From Alphaproteobacteria bacterium (GTDB taxonomy: Bacteria; Pseudomonadota; Alphaproteobacteria; Sphingomonadales; Sphingomonadaceae), in assembly GCA_018823325.1 (NCBI GenBank), contig JAHJIJ010000030.1, positions 124,001 through 188,000 on the forward strand: a stretch of 64,000 bases of DNA. The letters run 5' to 3'. The position numbers and the translations under genes were made by a program. The notes under the pieces are model-generated. The model ran no database searches. It was given only the letters and a program-made list of their open reading frames with translations, and was not told where the DNA came from. Below, one piece after another: positions 15,731 to 27,964 of the stretch (positions are counted from its first letter, which is position 1; each line of letters opens with the position of its first letter).

Positions 15731-16255
15731 CTACTTCTTGAGCGGACCAAAGCAGACGAGGCTGCGCCGATACTGCATGGTCACGTTGATATTGGTCGGC
15801 CCGGCTCCGACAGTCGCGCGGGCCTCCCGCCCCTTGGGCTGGCCCCAGCACAGACGCGGGTCGCCGGGAAAGGCGACACCATCCACAGACAGACCAAGCT
15901 TACGATTGGAATCACGGTCGTGCAGCAGGCTGAGCGTGTATGTCCCTGCGCTTGGAGCGCGAATGCACAGCACGACAGGGCCACTGGCCGGCACTTTCAT
16001 CTCCGCTCGACGGAAAGGCTTGCCGGCCATGATGAGCACATTGTCATCCGCCAGGAAATCGTCATCACTGTTCGGGTAGAGCTCGACGCGGACAAGCCCA
16101 TCGCGGTCCTTCAGACCGTTGATGTTGATCATGAATGCCGGGCCGGTTTCATTTGGCCGGCAGCGTCCTTCGGCGACGCCCAGATTGGGACTCGACGGAA
16201 TGTACTGGGGCGACCCGGCGGCCGCCGCCGCGGCAAGCAACACACTCAGTGACAT
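15731..16255 (-). CDS. DUF2141 domain-containing exported protein
   Basis: A 174-residue secreted protein. ATG 16255 starts a clean signal peptide (MSLSVLLAAAAAAG). The mature part carries the DUF2141 features VRVELYPNSDDDFL, VVLCIRAPSAGTYTLSLLHDRDSNRKLG and GVAFPGDPRL, a transthyretin-like beta sandwich of unknown role. An in-frame ATG at 16291 would lengthen the n-region only. It is convergent with the glycan cluster and not clearly in an operon. Confidence 0.82.
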   Translation of the reverse strand: MSLSVLLAAAAAAGSPQYIPSSPNLGVAEGRCRPNETGPAFMININGLKDRDGLVRVELYPNSDDDFLADDNVLIMAGKPFRRAEMKVPASGPVVLCIRAPSAGTYTLSLLHDRDSNRKLGLSVDGVAFPGDPRLCWGQPKGREARATVGAGPTNINVTMQYRRSLVCFGPLKK

Positions 16256-16319
16256 CAGTAAACACTCTCCTGCACTTGGCCGATCGCTCAATTAACGCCG
16301 CGACAGGCACTGGCTTTAA

Positions 16320-16547
16320 TATCAATCACCCGGCACGAAGGCCGGGACTGCTAAGGACGCCTCTACCCCTTGTGACAGGCTAAACCACTCTCTGCATGAC
16401 AACGTGCCGATCGGCAATGCCAGACTGGCCGCGGTTCTCCTGAGCAAGGGCACACCGACAAATGATCGCAATGCCAAGGCCAACCTCCATCACGCCTATC
16501 GCACGATATGTCTGAACAGAAGATGGATCAGAGGAATGGCAGGCTAA
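16320..16547 (+). other. intergenic stretch with a possible coding remnant
   Basis: The 307 bp between DUF2141 and the TonB receptor hold no convincing gene. One plus-strand open frame (16320-16547) lacks a good start but ends with coding-like residues (NVPIGNARLAAVLLSKG, then HHAYRTICLNRRWIRGMAG). This could be the tail of a degraded gene, but I recognise no family and the signal is weak. A small CCGGCACGAAGGCCGG hairpin lies at about 16330-16346. Confidence 0.15.
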
Positions 16548-16549
16548 TC

Positions 16550-16568
16550 CAGTGATCGACGATCACTG
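16550..16568. promoter_or_regulatory. perfect 19-bp palindrome over the TonB receptor stop codon
   Basis: CAGTGATCG-A-CGATCACTG is a perfect palindrome with a single central base. It spans the stop codon (16563-16565) of the minus-strand receptor. A one-base centre is too tight for a stable loop, so it looks more like a protein-binding palindrome or a cruciform than a terminator. Confidence 0.3.
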
Positions 16569-18620
16569 AATGCTGCGTTTGATCGTCAGATACGCCACCA
16601 TGTGGCTCTTCCGATGACGCAACTCCCGTTGATAGGGACTGGGATCCGTGCGGTCCGGAAAATAGAAATCCCGTTCGCGCACCTTGCTGCTATCGAGCAA
16701 ATTGTCGCTCCCGAGTGTCACGGTCCACCGGTCCGACGGCCGATATTCCACGAACGCGGAGAGGTTTGGCGCAATGCCGCGATTGAAATCAACTTCATCG
16801 AGACGGTAGCTGTCCGACCCCGTGCTGCCGGTCACGCTGGTGCCCCATGCAAATTTGCCCAGATCCTGACGAAAGCGCGCTTCATAATAAAAGAGCGCGT
16901 AGCCGGAAAAGGGCCGATCGCGCAGCGTGTAGGGATCGCGAACCGAGGTATCGACATAGGAACCGTAAAGCGTCAACCGTCCCCCCTTCACGCCTATGCG
17001 CGACAGCGGCAGATCGAAATGACCGGCAGCGCTGAAGATGGAGCCGTCTCCCAGATTGCCCGGCGCATCGAAACCTTCCGGCGTTGGCACCCGATCCTGC
17101 ACCATCGCCACAAAATCATAGCCCACATCGACTTTGATGCGCCCGTCGCCGGGCAATGTGCGGTCGACACTGAGAAGAAATTCCCATGCGCGCTCGGGCT
17201 GAAGGTCGGGGTTACCACTGTTTACGCGATCGACCGCCAACTCGGCAGCGCTCACAAAGTCATCGAAATCAAGCTGGGCGACCGTCCGCTCAACACTGAA
17301 CTGCGCGTGCCAGGCGCCCGCGCGCCAGTCTAGGGCAGCCTTGGGCTTGAAGAAATCGAGCGAGCGTTGTGCGCTGACGTCGCCGCGCACGTTGATGCGG
17401 GAAAGCTCGTAAGCCAGGGCCAGGTCGAGGCGCACCCGCCCCGACAATGGCCGCCCGGCATTTGCAAACAGCTCCGCTCGGTCTTCCGTCACGATGACAT
17501 CGCTGACGGGCAGATCAAAAGGCGTTTCCTCCCCATCCGCATCGATGAAGAACAGATCGACATTCCCGTCGAGCCGCGTCAGGACCCCCTCCGCACCGGC
17601 TTCAACAGTCCAACCGGAGAAGGCCGGACCGCTCCAACTCAACCGCGCGAGAGTCTCGTCTCGCCAGTCGTGTTGTGTCTGGACGATGCCGCCAAGCCAA
17701 TCGCCATCGAGCGACGTTTCGGTGACCTCATCATGCAGGTCGCGGTGGCGGCGAGATGCAAGAACCAGTAGCTTGATGCCGCCGCCCCAAAGCGGACGCG
17801 TGATGTCGCCGCTCACCTCGATTGTGCGCGTGAACCACCTCTGCGCGAGGCTGTCATTGCGTTCGGGGCCGTCGCGGGGCTGCACAAGGCTGCGCTGCGT
17901 CAGGTCATCATAATCGAGATTGAGGCTGGCGTTGAGATTGGCAGTGCGATGCGCGCCCTCATCCAGTGTCCAGCCAAGCGAAGCGGACGGGCGTGGATTA
18001 CGGAAGCGGCTGGTTTTGAGACGAAACTCCTGTTCCGTGCCGTCCGGCAAATCGATGAGCCGGTCAAAACCCTCTTCCGATGTCGCCGCATTCTCGACGC
18101 TCAAGGCGACGTTGAACGTCGACGGGCCATGACGCAGCAGCGCGGACACGCTGCCTTCCGGCAGCAAGGCCCCGGTATATTCCCGTCGCACTGTCGCTTC
18201 GACGGTCGCAGCCATGCCGCCTTCCTCCGAGAGGATGATGTTGGCGACCAGTGCCCGCCCCGCATAATCGGCACCGAAGCGATCTCCCGAGACCAGTTCC
18301 ACGCGAACCACACGCGCAGCGGGAATGCGCGAGAGGACCGTGCTCAGTGCTTCGCTCTTTGCACTGGGGCGGCGTCCGTTGATCACCACGTTGCCGGCAG
18401 CCTGACGGAAACCGCGAATTTCCGTATCGCCTTCATCGAGCGAGAAACCCGGCACCAGCTTGATCAGCTGGAGCGCGTTGCTCGGTGCGTAAGCTTTGAA
18501 GAATGCGGCTTCGTAGACTGAACCGCGCAGCTTTTCGGTCACCTCGCCACGGGCCGACACGGCTGACATGATGCCAGCCAGACCAGCGAGTCCACAGATC
18601 AACCATCTGCGCCCTGACAA
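16563..18620 (-). CDS. TonB-dependent outer-membrane receptor
   Basis: A 685-residue receptor with a signal peptide (LICGLAGLAGIMSAVSA), a plug domain at about 40-140 (LQLIKLVPGFSLDEGD, ETEIRGFRQAAGNVVINGRRPS, IPAARVVRVELVSG) and a beta-barrel ending in TIKRSIQ. No clear TonB box is visible. It belongs to the shorter plug-plus-barrel group common in sphingomonads. It lies 185 bp downstream of ligG on the same strand, so it could take up lignin-derived aromatic dimers, but this is position-based inference. Confidence 0.85.
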   Translation of the reverse strand: MSGRRWLICGLAGLAGIMSAVSARGEVTEKLRGSVYEAAFFKAYAPSNALQLIKLVPGFSLDEGDTEIRGFRQAAGNVVINGRRPSAKSEALSTVLSRIPAARVVRVELVSGDRFGADYAGRALVANIILSEEGGMAATVEATVRREYTGALLPEGSVSALLRHGPSTFNVALSVENAATSEEGFDRLIDLPDGTEQEFRLKTSRFRNPRPSASLGWTLDEGAHRTANLNASLNLDYDDLTQRSLVQPRDGPERNDSLAQRWFTRTIEVSGDITRPLWGGGIKLLVLASRRHRDLHDEVTETSLDGDWLGGIVQTQHDWRDETLARLSWSGPAFSGWTVEAGAEGVLTRLDGNVDLFFIDADGEETPFDLPVSDVIVTEDRAELFANAGRPLSGRVRLDLALAYELSRINVRGDVSAQRSLDFFKPKAALDWRAGAWHAQFSVERTVAQLDFDDFVSAAELAVDRVNSGNPDLQPERAWEFLLSVDRTLPGDGRIKVDVGYDFVAMVQDRVPTPEGFDAPGNLGDGSIFSAAGHFDLPLSRIGVKGGRLTLYGSYVDTSVRDPYTLRDRPFSGYALFYYEARFRQDLGKFAWGTSVTGSTGSDSYRLDEVDFNRGIAPNLSAFVEYRPSDRWTVTLGSDNLLDSSKVRERDFYFPDRTDPSPYQRELRHRKSHMVAYLTIKRSIQ

Positions 18621-18805
18621 ACGTGTTCCCCTAAGGCGATCCCACCCCGGTCTTCGGGAATACCGGTCCGCCTGCTCGCCAGCTCAGGCCGAAACGCTCG
18701 TTTATCGGGCTAGCGTGTGACTGTCATGAACGGAACGGACAACATCATCAAAATACGTGATTTGTGTGACTTTCTGACCATAGCGCGTCGCATGGCGGTA
18801 TCTGC

Positions 18806-19597
18806 TCACCCCACCAAACCGAGCTCCGCATCGGTGGCGGCGTGCCCCCATTTGTCGCGTGGGGGCATCGGCCGCTTGCGCCAGTCATGATCGGGTGAGA
18901 AGCTGGAGACGCTACGGCCTTGGGGGACATGGCCGTTCCCGCCGCCCTGGCTATAGTCATAATAGAGCTTGATCAGTTCCTCGCGCGTGCGGTGCTGGGC
19001 GGCCGGATGGCCCGTGCAGGCCTCCCGCCAACGCAGCACGCGATCGAACTGAGCCGGCACCGCATAGTCCTCATAATATTCGAGGAACCAAAGACGCTTG
19101 AACATTGGCGTGAACGCGACCTCGGCCCAGCCGAATCGGTCATCGAACAGAAAATCCGCCCCCGTGGCGTAGCGCCGCAGGAAAGCATCGACCTTGCCAA
19201 ACTCCGTATCGACAGCCGCGCGCATCTCGTCGCGCTTGTCGATCTCCCGGTTGAGGATCATCCGGTAACCGGCACCGGAGAACGGCCCGGAAAGCTCAGC
19301 CAGCATGCCTTCCACCGCATGACGGAAGGGATCGGGATGAGCGACCGCCGGCTCCGGATAGCGCTGCTCAAGGTAGCGCAGGATGACCATGCTTTCCTTG
19401 AGGCTCTCGCCATTTTCCACGTCCAGCAGCGGCAGAGCCGTCGTGCCGCCGCTCTTTGCGAGAAGCCAATCCGGGCGCGGCTTGGAAATGTCGATCTCGA
19501 CATCCTTCAGCGCGATGCCCTTGAGCGCCAGCATGATCTCGATCCGCTCCGAAAAGGGGCAGCCGGGAATGTGATAGATGGTGAGATCCTGCGTCAT
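18806..19597 (-). CDS. ligG: glutathione-dependent thioether lyase LigG (GST family)
   Basis: A 263-residue omega-like glutathione S-transferase. It removes glutathione from the thioether formed after beta-aryl ether cleavage, giving the free ketone and GSSG. The thioredoxin-fold N-terminus has the catalytic motif GCPFSER (Cys13), then TTALPLLDVENGESLKESMVILRYLEQRYPEP in two visible blocks, and the C-terminal tail ends in DKWGHAATDAELGL. Length and wording match LigG of Sphingobium sp. SYK-6 closely as I remember it. It follows ligF by 35 bp and is the last gene of the lig run. Confidence 0.93.
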   Translation of the reverse strand: MTQDLTIYHIPGCPFSERIEIMLALKGIALKDVEIDISKPRPDWLLAKSGGTTALPLLDVENGESLKESMVILRYLEQRYPEPAVAHPDPFRHAVEGMLAELSGPFSGAGYRMILNREIDKRDEMRAAVDTEFGKVDAFLRRYATGADFLFDDRFGWAEVAFTPMFKRLWFLEYYEDYAVPAQFDRVLRWREACTGHPAAQHRTREELIKLYYDYSQGGGNGHVPQGRSVSSFSPDHDWRKRPMPPRDKWGHAATDAELGLVG

Positions 19598-19632
19598 GAC
19601 CTATCTCTTTGGTGGCGCTTGTGGGGTGGCGA

Positions 19633-20406
19633 TCAGGCCGCCGCCTCAGGCTTGGGCTTGAGCAGCTCCTCGCTCTTGGCCTTCGCGAACATTTCCTTGA
19701 TCGCCGGCCGCTCGTTGATGCGGGCGAGCCATGCGCACAGGCCCGGCGTCTTCTGCTCGTTCACATAGTCGCCGAAGAACCCGCCCGGGCGCTGCAGGCC
19801 GTTAGCAATGGCGAAGTTGCAGATGTCCGCGAGGCTGAAGCCGCTGTCGACCAGATAGTCCTGCTTGGACAGCGTCTCCTCGAGCCTCTGCACCGACACG
19901 CCGACCTTGCGGAACTCCTCGTCGAGCATTTCTTGCGGGAAGCCGTTGCGCGCGCGGCGCCACTTCACCTGCTGCTCGGGAATGGTCACCTTGTTGGTGA
20001 CGTGATCCTCGAACTCCTCGTCCGTCATCTTCTGCGCAATGGCCTTGATGCCGAAAGCCCAGCCGATGGTGGAGACGCACCAGCAGAAATACTCGTCCAC
20101 CCACTTGGTCCACACGCGCATTTCCGCGCGCTTGAACGGATCGGCGGGACGCAGCGATGTGCCCGCATCAGGGAAGACATCTTCCAGATACTCGCAGATC
20201 ACCGTGGATTCGGTGACGACCTTGCCATCGTGCCAGAGCGCCGGCACCTGACCGCGCGGGTTGATCTTCTTGAACCAGTCGGAATGCTGCTCGAACTTGG
20301 CCGGATCGACGAAGACCGGCTCGAACTCCAGTCCCTTCTCGTAAAGCGTCGCCAGCGGCTTCAGCGAATTTGCGCCGGGGCCGAAGCTGTAGAGTTTGAG
20401 GGTCAT
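19633..20406 (-). CDS. ligF: glutathione-dependent beta-etherase LigF
   Basis: A 257-residue GST that cleaves the beta-O-4 aryl ether bond of lignin-type alpha-keto dimers such as MPHPV, with glutathione displacing the phenol. LigF acts on the beta-S enantiomer. Diagnostic stretches are KLYSFGPGANSLKPLATLYE, the GSH-binding INPRGQVPALWHDGKVVTES and GWAFGIKAIAQKM with QRPGGFFGDYVN in the helical domain. Length equals that of SYK-6 LigF. It lies 49 bp downstream of ligD, and ligG follows directly. The gap to ligG is only 35 bp, so ligE, which sits here in SYK-6, is missing. Confidence 0.95.
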   Translation of the reverse strand: MTLKLYSFGPGANSLKPLATLYEKGLEFEPVFVDPAKFEQHSDWFKKINPRGQVPALWHDGKVVTESTVICEYLEDVFPDAGTSLRPADPFKRAEMRVWTKWVDEYFCWCVSTIGWAFGIKAIAQKMTDEEFEDHVTNKVTIPEQQVKWRRARNGFPQEMLDEEFRKVGVSVQRLEETLSKQDYLVDSGFSLADICNFAIANGLQRPGGFFGDYVNEQKTPGLCAWLARINERPAIKEMFAKAKSEELLKPKPEAAA

Positions 20407-20455
20407 TCTTCTCTCCGCATGTCAAAATATCCGCGTCTGCCGGATGTCCTTGAGG

Positions 20456-21370
20456 TCAATCGCTCTTCTTGCCTTCAGAGAACACACGGGTGCGATCCTT
20501 GCCCCAGTTGATGAGGGCCTCGGTCCGCTGCTTCGCGCCTTCGGGATCGCTTTCCAGCGGCGCGACAGAGTCGATGATCGCCTGGAAATGCTTCTCCAGC
20601 CCCTCGCGCACTTCGGGATAGGGGATGATGTAGAGCGCATTCTCCTGAATGCCCTGCAGGATCGCCTCACCGAGCTTCTCGGGATCGAGCCCATGCTGGT
20701 GGATCGAGTGGAGCGACGCGATGGAATCCTCATTCTCCACATAGCCGCTGGTACCGAATTTCTGCGGACGCAGGCGGCTGGCCTCGGCGATGTTCGAACG
20801 GATGTTCGCCGGCGTGCAGACCGAGACGCCGATATCATACTGCGCCAGGCCCTGCCGGTAGCCTTCCATCAGATTGATGCTGGCCGCCTTTGCCGCTGAA
20901 TAAGGCCCTGCCAGCGCGCTGCCCATGAAGCCGCCCAGCGACGAGACCGTGACGATATGACCCGGCACCTTCGCAGCGATCATGCGCGGCACGAAGGTGA
21001 CCATGCCATTGATCACGCCGCCGAGATTGACGCCGACAATCCAGTCAAAGTCATCATAAGTCGTCTTTTCGATCGGACCGAAGCTGTTGACGCCCGCCGT
21101 GTTCGACAGGATGGTCGGCGCGCGACCGAAGACCGTCTCCACTTCATCGGCGGCCTTCGCATAGGCATCCCTGTCCATGATATCGAGCACGATACCATGA
21201 GCTCGAATACCTTCGGCATGGAGCGCTGCAAGCGCACTATCGACTGCCTCACCACGCACATCGGCGACGACGATGGCGGCGCCCGCGCGACCGAAGACCT
21301 TTGCCTGCCCGAAGCCGGCGCCCGACGCACCGCCAGTGATGAAGGCCAGTTGGCCGTTGAGATCCTTCAT
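20456..21370 (-). CDS. ligD: C-alpha-dehydrogenase LigD (SDR family)
   Basis: A 304-residue NAD-dependent short-chain dehydrogenase that oxidises the benzylic alcohol of beta-O-4 lignin dimers such as GGE to the ketone used by the etherases. It has the nucleotide-binding TGGASGAGFGQA, NTAGVNSFGPIEKT, and the catalytic Ser (VTVSSLGGFMGS) with YSAAKAA. The long C-terminal extension (YIIPYPEVREGLEKHFQA) is typical of LigD. ATG 21370 is preferred because GGGAG lies 8-12 nt upstream; the family starts here too. It is 73 bp downstream of glgX on the same strand, so it either has its own short promoter or is read from the glycogen operon. Confidence 0.94.
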   Translation of the reverse strand: MKDLNGQLAFITGGASGAGFGQAKVFGRAGAAIVVADVRGEAVDSALAALHAEGIRAHGIVLDIMDRDAYAKAADEVETVFGRAPTILSNTAGVNSFGPIEKTTYDDFDWIVGVNLGGVINGMVTFVPRMIAAKVPGHIVTVSSLGGFMGSALAGPYSAAKAASINLMEGYRQGLAQYDIGVSVCTPANIRSNIAEASRLRPQKFGTSGYVENEDSIASLHSIHQHGLDPEKLGEAILQGIQENALYIIPYPEVREGLEKHFQAIIDSVAPLESDPEGAKQRTEALINWGKDRTRVFSEGKKSD

Positions 21371-21443
21371 GCAATCCACTCCCTCGCCCACCCACACGGA
21401 TGGTGCGTTGATTCATTCGCTAGTCAGAACCTCCGATCTTCAC

Positions 21444-23243
21444 TCAATTCCGGACAATGTCAACAATGACTCGTCGTGCGGGTCGATCGATTGTGAGCAG
21501 GTAGCGCCGTCCCCCCGGCAGATCCGCCTCGTACCGGACAAAGCCGGTTTCGGGAGATTCCCAATCCGTGACGGTCATTTCTGCGCCGTCCTGCCGGAGC
21601 CAACGGCCAGGCTCGGGAAAGGAAAGAAAAGCCTCCGCATTCGCCGCACGCTTTTTTGAAAGCTGCGCGGTGAAGTCTTCCAGTGCCACGTCTCTGCCCA
21701 GCCAGTCGACCCAGGACAATGCATTATCCTGTGCATAAGCGTTGTTGTTGCCCTGCTGCGACCGGCCGAACTCATCGCCTGAGGTGAGCATGATCGTCCC
21801 GGTCGAGGCAAACAGGGTTGAGAGCAGTGCGCGCAGATCATCGTGGCGGCGAGCGGTCACGTCCGGATCGTCGCTTGGCCCCTCCACGCCGTGATTCCAG
21901 CTGAAATTCTCGCCATGACCGTCGCGATTATTCTCGCCATTGGCCTCATTGTGGCGCTCGGCATAGGCGACGGTGTCTGCCAGCGTGAAGCCATCGTGCG
22001 CGGCGAGGAAATTGACGCTCCGGCAGTCCTTGCCGAAGATGTCGGACGATCCCGCGATGCGCGTGACCAGCGCGCCGATGCCGCCGTCGCCACGCCAGAA
22101 GCGCCGGACATCGTCGCGATAGCGGTCGTTCCATTCCAGCCAGTTGGGCGGGAAATTGCCGAGTTGATAGCCGCCGGGGCCGATATCCCATGGTTCGGCA
22201 ATCAGGATGCGGTCGGCAAGCCAGGGATCGGCCTCGATCTCGGCGAAGATCGGCGCTTGCGGGTCGAAGCCCGGTCCTCGGGCGAGCACGGGCGCCAGAT
22301 CGAAGCGGAAGCCATCCACGCCGGCTTCCCGCACAAAACGGCGCAGGCTCTCCAGCTTGATGGCACGGACTTCCGGCTCAGCGAAGTTGACGGTGTTCCC
22401 CGTGCCGGCGTCATTTATGAGCTGCCCGTCCGGCTCCAGCGCATAGTAGCTACGCTCGCCAAGGCCGCGCAGGGAGAGCGTCGGCCCCTCGCGGTCGCTC
22501 TCGCCAGTGTGGTTGAACACCAGATCAAGCATGACGCCGATGCCGGCCTTGTGAAGCGCCGCGACCGTCTCCCGCAGTTCTGCCATGCCGCCGGGGCAAA
22601 GACGCGGATCGAGTGCCATCGGCACGACGGAATTGTAACCCCAGGCATTGGCGAGGCCACGCGCGTGAAGGTGCCGCTCGTCGATCCACGCGACAATCGG
22701 CATCAGCTCGACCGCGCCGACGTGCAGCTTGCGGAGGTGCGCGATGACCGCCGGGTGCGCGAGCGCCGCCACCGTGCCGCGCTGCGCCTCCGGTACGTCC
22801 GGGTGCAGCATGGTGAAGCCGCGTACGTTCAGCTCGTAGATCAGTTCGCCGCGCTGGAAGCACGGGGGCGCGGGGGGCAGGTCAGGCAGAGGCTGGATGA
22901 CGACGCTTTTGGGGACAAGCGGGGCCGTGTTGACACCCTTTTGGGTCAGGCGCGGATCATAAATAAAGGGACAATCGATGGCGCGGGACCATGGATCGAG
23001 CAGCAGCTTTAAGGGATCGAAGCACAGGCCCTGATCGGGCGCCCATGGGCCATCGGCGCGGAAGCCGTAGCGCTGGTTGGCCTTCACGTCGGGGACGAAG
23101 ACGTGCCAGACATCGCCACGGCGGGACATGGGGAGCTGGCGTTCGCTCTCGTCGTCGGCGAACAGGCAGAGTGTGAGCGCGGTGGCTTCGGGTGCCCAGA
23201 TCGAAAAGTCCGCGCCGTCGGGCGTGAGAGTCGCGCCGTGCAT
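21444..23243 (-). CDS. glgX: glycogen debranching enzyme GlgX
   Basis: A 599-residue GH13 isoamylase-type enzyme that trims alpha-1,6 branches left by phosphorylase. It has an N-terminal CBM48-like sandwich (FSIWAPEATALTLCLF), then the TIM barrel with MLDLVFNHTGESD, DGFRFDLAPVL (nucleophile Asp), LIAEPWDIGPGGYQLG (acid Glu) and NFLAAHDGFTLAD. It is about 60 residues shorter than E. coli GlgX, mostly through a reduced C-terminal domain. It ends the glycogen operon, 109 bp after pgm. Confidence 0.93.
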   Translation of the reverse strand: MHGATLTPDGADFSIWAPEATALTLCLFADDESERQLPMSRRGDVWHVFVPDVKANQRYGFRADGPWAPDQGLCFDPLKLLLDPWSRAIDCPFIYDPRLTQKGVNTAPLVPKSVVIQPLPDLPPAPPCFQRGELIYELNVRGFTMLHPDVPEAQRGTVAALAHPAVIAHLRKLHVGAVELMPIVAWIDERHLHARGLANAWGYNSVVPMALDPRLCPGGMAELRETVAALHKAGIGVMLDLVFNHTGESDREGPTLSLRGLGERSYYALEPDGQLINDAGTGNTVNFAEPEVRAIKLESLRRFVREAGVDGFRFDLAPVLARGPGFDPQAPIFAEIEADPWLADRILIAEPWDIGPGGYQLGNFPPNWLEWNDRYRDDVRRFWRGDGGIGALVTRIAGSSDIFGKDCRSVNFLAAHDGFTLADTVAYAERHNEANGENNRDGHGENFSWNHGVEGPSDDPDVTARRHDDLRALLSTLFASTGTIMLTSGDEFGRSQQGNNNAYAQDNALSWVDWLGRDVALEDFTAQLSKKRAANAEAFLSFPEPGRWLRQDGAEMTVTDWESPETGFVRYEADLPGGRRYLLTIDRPARRVIVDIVRN

Positions 23244-23352
23244 CAGGGCTGCGATGGAGGCAACGTTGCGCCTGACTGCCCTGGACTGAAGCGAGTCACG
23301 CGCCTCGCTTCAGTGCTTTCGCAGGAGAACGGGTTGTTCCGATGGCGACGGC

Positions 23353-26435
<3,083 letters not shown>

Positions 26436-26651
26436 GATATCAGGAACCCGATGGAGAAGAGACGGCAACGCGGTGGCTCAGATTAGCGCGCGGAAGGTTA
26501 CGAAGGTTACTGGGTAAATAAATTTCTTCCCCTTCCCGATCACGACCAACAAGCGCGCGCGGGACGGGGTGAGAATTCAGCATGACACTGCCATGATATA
26601 CGGACGCGGCGCTGTAGGACAGCGGCCTATCGGTTGAGTGCACGGCGTGCC

Positions 26652-27914
26652 CTATTCCAGCCGATCCAGCATCGCCTTGGTGATGAGGCAGATGCCACTG
26701 TCCGTACGCCGGAAGCGCTGCCCGTCGAGCAACGGATCTTCGCCGACCACCAGCCCTTCCGGGATGCGCACGCCGCTGTCGATGATGCAGCGCTTGAGGC
26801 GCGCGCCCCGGCCGATGTTGCAATAAGGCAGGATCACCGTTTCCTTGACGCTGGAGAAGCTGCCCATCTTCACGCCGGTGAAGAGCAGGCTGCGAAAAGC
26901 CTCCGCGCCCGAGACGATGCAATCCTGCGAGATGAGCGAGCAGATTGCGGTGCCGCGCCGCCCTTCCTCATCATGCACGAACTTGGCCGGGGCGGCGATG
27001 ATCTGGTCGGTCCAGATCGGCCATTCGCGGTCATACATGTTCAGCTTGGGCACCGTATCGGTGAGGTCGATATTGGCTTCCCAATAGGCATCGAGCGTGC
27101 CGACATCGCGCCAATATTCCTCGATCTGCTCGCCCGCACGAATGGCGCTCGACGAAAAGAGATGCGCGACGGCTTTGCCGTGCTTGACGATATAGGGGAT
27201 GATGTCGCCGCCGAAATCACGCTTGCTGTTGGGATCGTCGGCATCGCGGCGCAGCTGCTCGAACAGGAACTCGGTGGTGAAGACGTAGATGCCCATGGAG
27301 GCAAGCGCGATGTCCGGCTTGCCCGGCATGGACGGCGGATCGGCAGGCTTTTCCAGAAAGCTGGTGATCTGGCCCTTGTCGTCGACATGCATCACGCCGA
27401 AGGCCGTGGCCTGCATGCGGGGGACTTCGAGACAGCCCACCGTCACATCCGCATTTTCCTGCACATGCTGCTGCAGCATGAGCTCGTAATCCATCTTGTA
27501 GATATGATCGCCGGCCAGCACGACGATGTATTTGGGCGCGTGGCTGGCGATGATGTCGATGTTCTGGAACACCGCGTCGGCCGTGCCTTCATACCAGTGG
27601 AATTCATCGATGCGCTGGGACGCGGGAAGAATGTCGAAGCTCTCGTTGCGCTCGGGCCGCATGAAGTTCCAGGCGCGCTGCATGTGCCGGATCAGCGAGT
27701 GCGCCTTGTACTGCGTCGCCACGCCAATCCGCCGGATGCCGCTGTTGATGGCATTGGACAGCGCGAAATCGATGATGCGGGACATGCCGCCGAAATAGAC
27801 CGCCGGCTTGGCGCGGTTGTCGGTGAGTTCCATCAACCGGCTGCCACGTCCGCCCGCGAGGACATACGCCATGGCGTCACGTGCGAGCGGTTGTCCCCGA
27901 CCTTCCCTGTTCAT
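26652..27914 (-). CDS. glgC: glucose-1-phosphate adenylyltransferase
   Basis: Makes ADP-glucose, the committed step of bacterial glycogen synthesis, and is normally under allosteric control. The 420-residue protein shows the nucleotidyltransferase P-loop [34 protein letters not shown] and [13 protein letters not shown], then the C-terminal left-handed helix domain. ATG 27914 is preferred because AAGGAG lies about 11 nt upstream; a TTG at 27968 overlapping the glgB stop is also in frame. Confidence 0.95.
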   Translation of the reverse strand: MNREGRGQPLARDAMAYVLAGGRGSRLMELTDNRAKPAVYFGGMSRIIDFALSNAINSGIRRIGVATQYKAHSLIRHMQRAWNFMRPERNESFDILPASQRIDEFHWYEGTADAVFQNIDIIASHAPKYIVVLAGDHIYKMDYELMLQQHVQENADVTVGCLEVPRMQATAFGVMHVDDKGQITSFLEKPADPPSMPGKPDIALASMGIYVFTTEFLFEQLRRDADDPNSKRDFGGDIIPYIVKHGKAVAHLFSSSAIRAGEQIEEYWRDVGTLDAYWEANIDLTDTVPKLNMYDREWPIWTDQIIAAPAKFVHDEEGRRGTAICSLISQDCIVSGAEAFRSLLFTGVKMGSFSSVKETVILPYCNIGRGARLKRCIIDSGVRIPEGLVVGEDPLLDGQRFRRTDSGICLITKAMLDRLE

Positions 27915-27964
27915 CAACGTCCCCACTCCTTTTTCTCGATGGCGCCGCGGCAGCGGTCGGCGGG

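Noticed and set aside
26440..26922. Minus-strand open frame between glgC and glgA
   Set aside because: Most of it overlaps glgC out of frame and the rest has no coding character.
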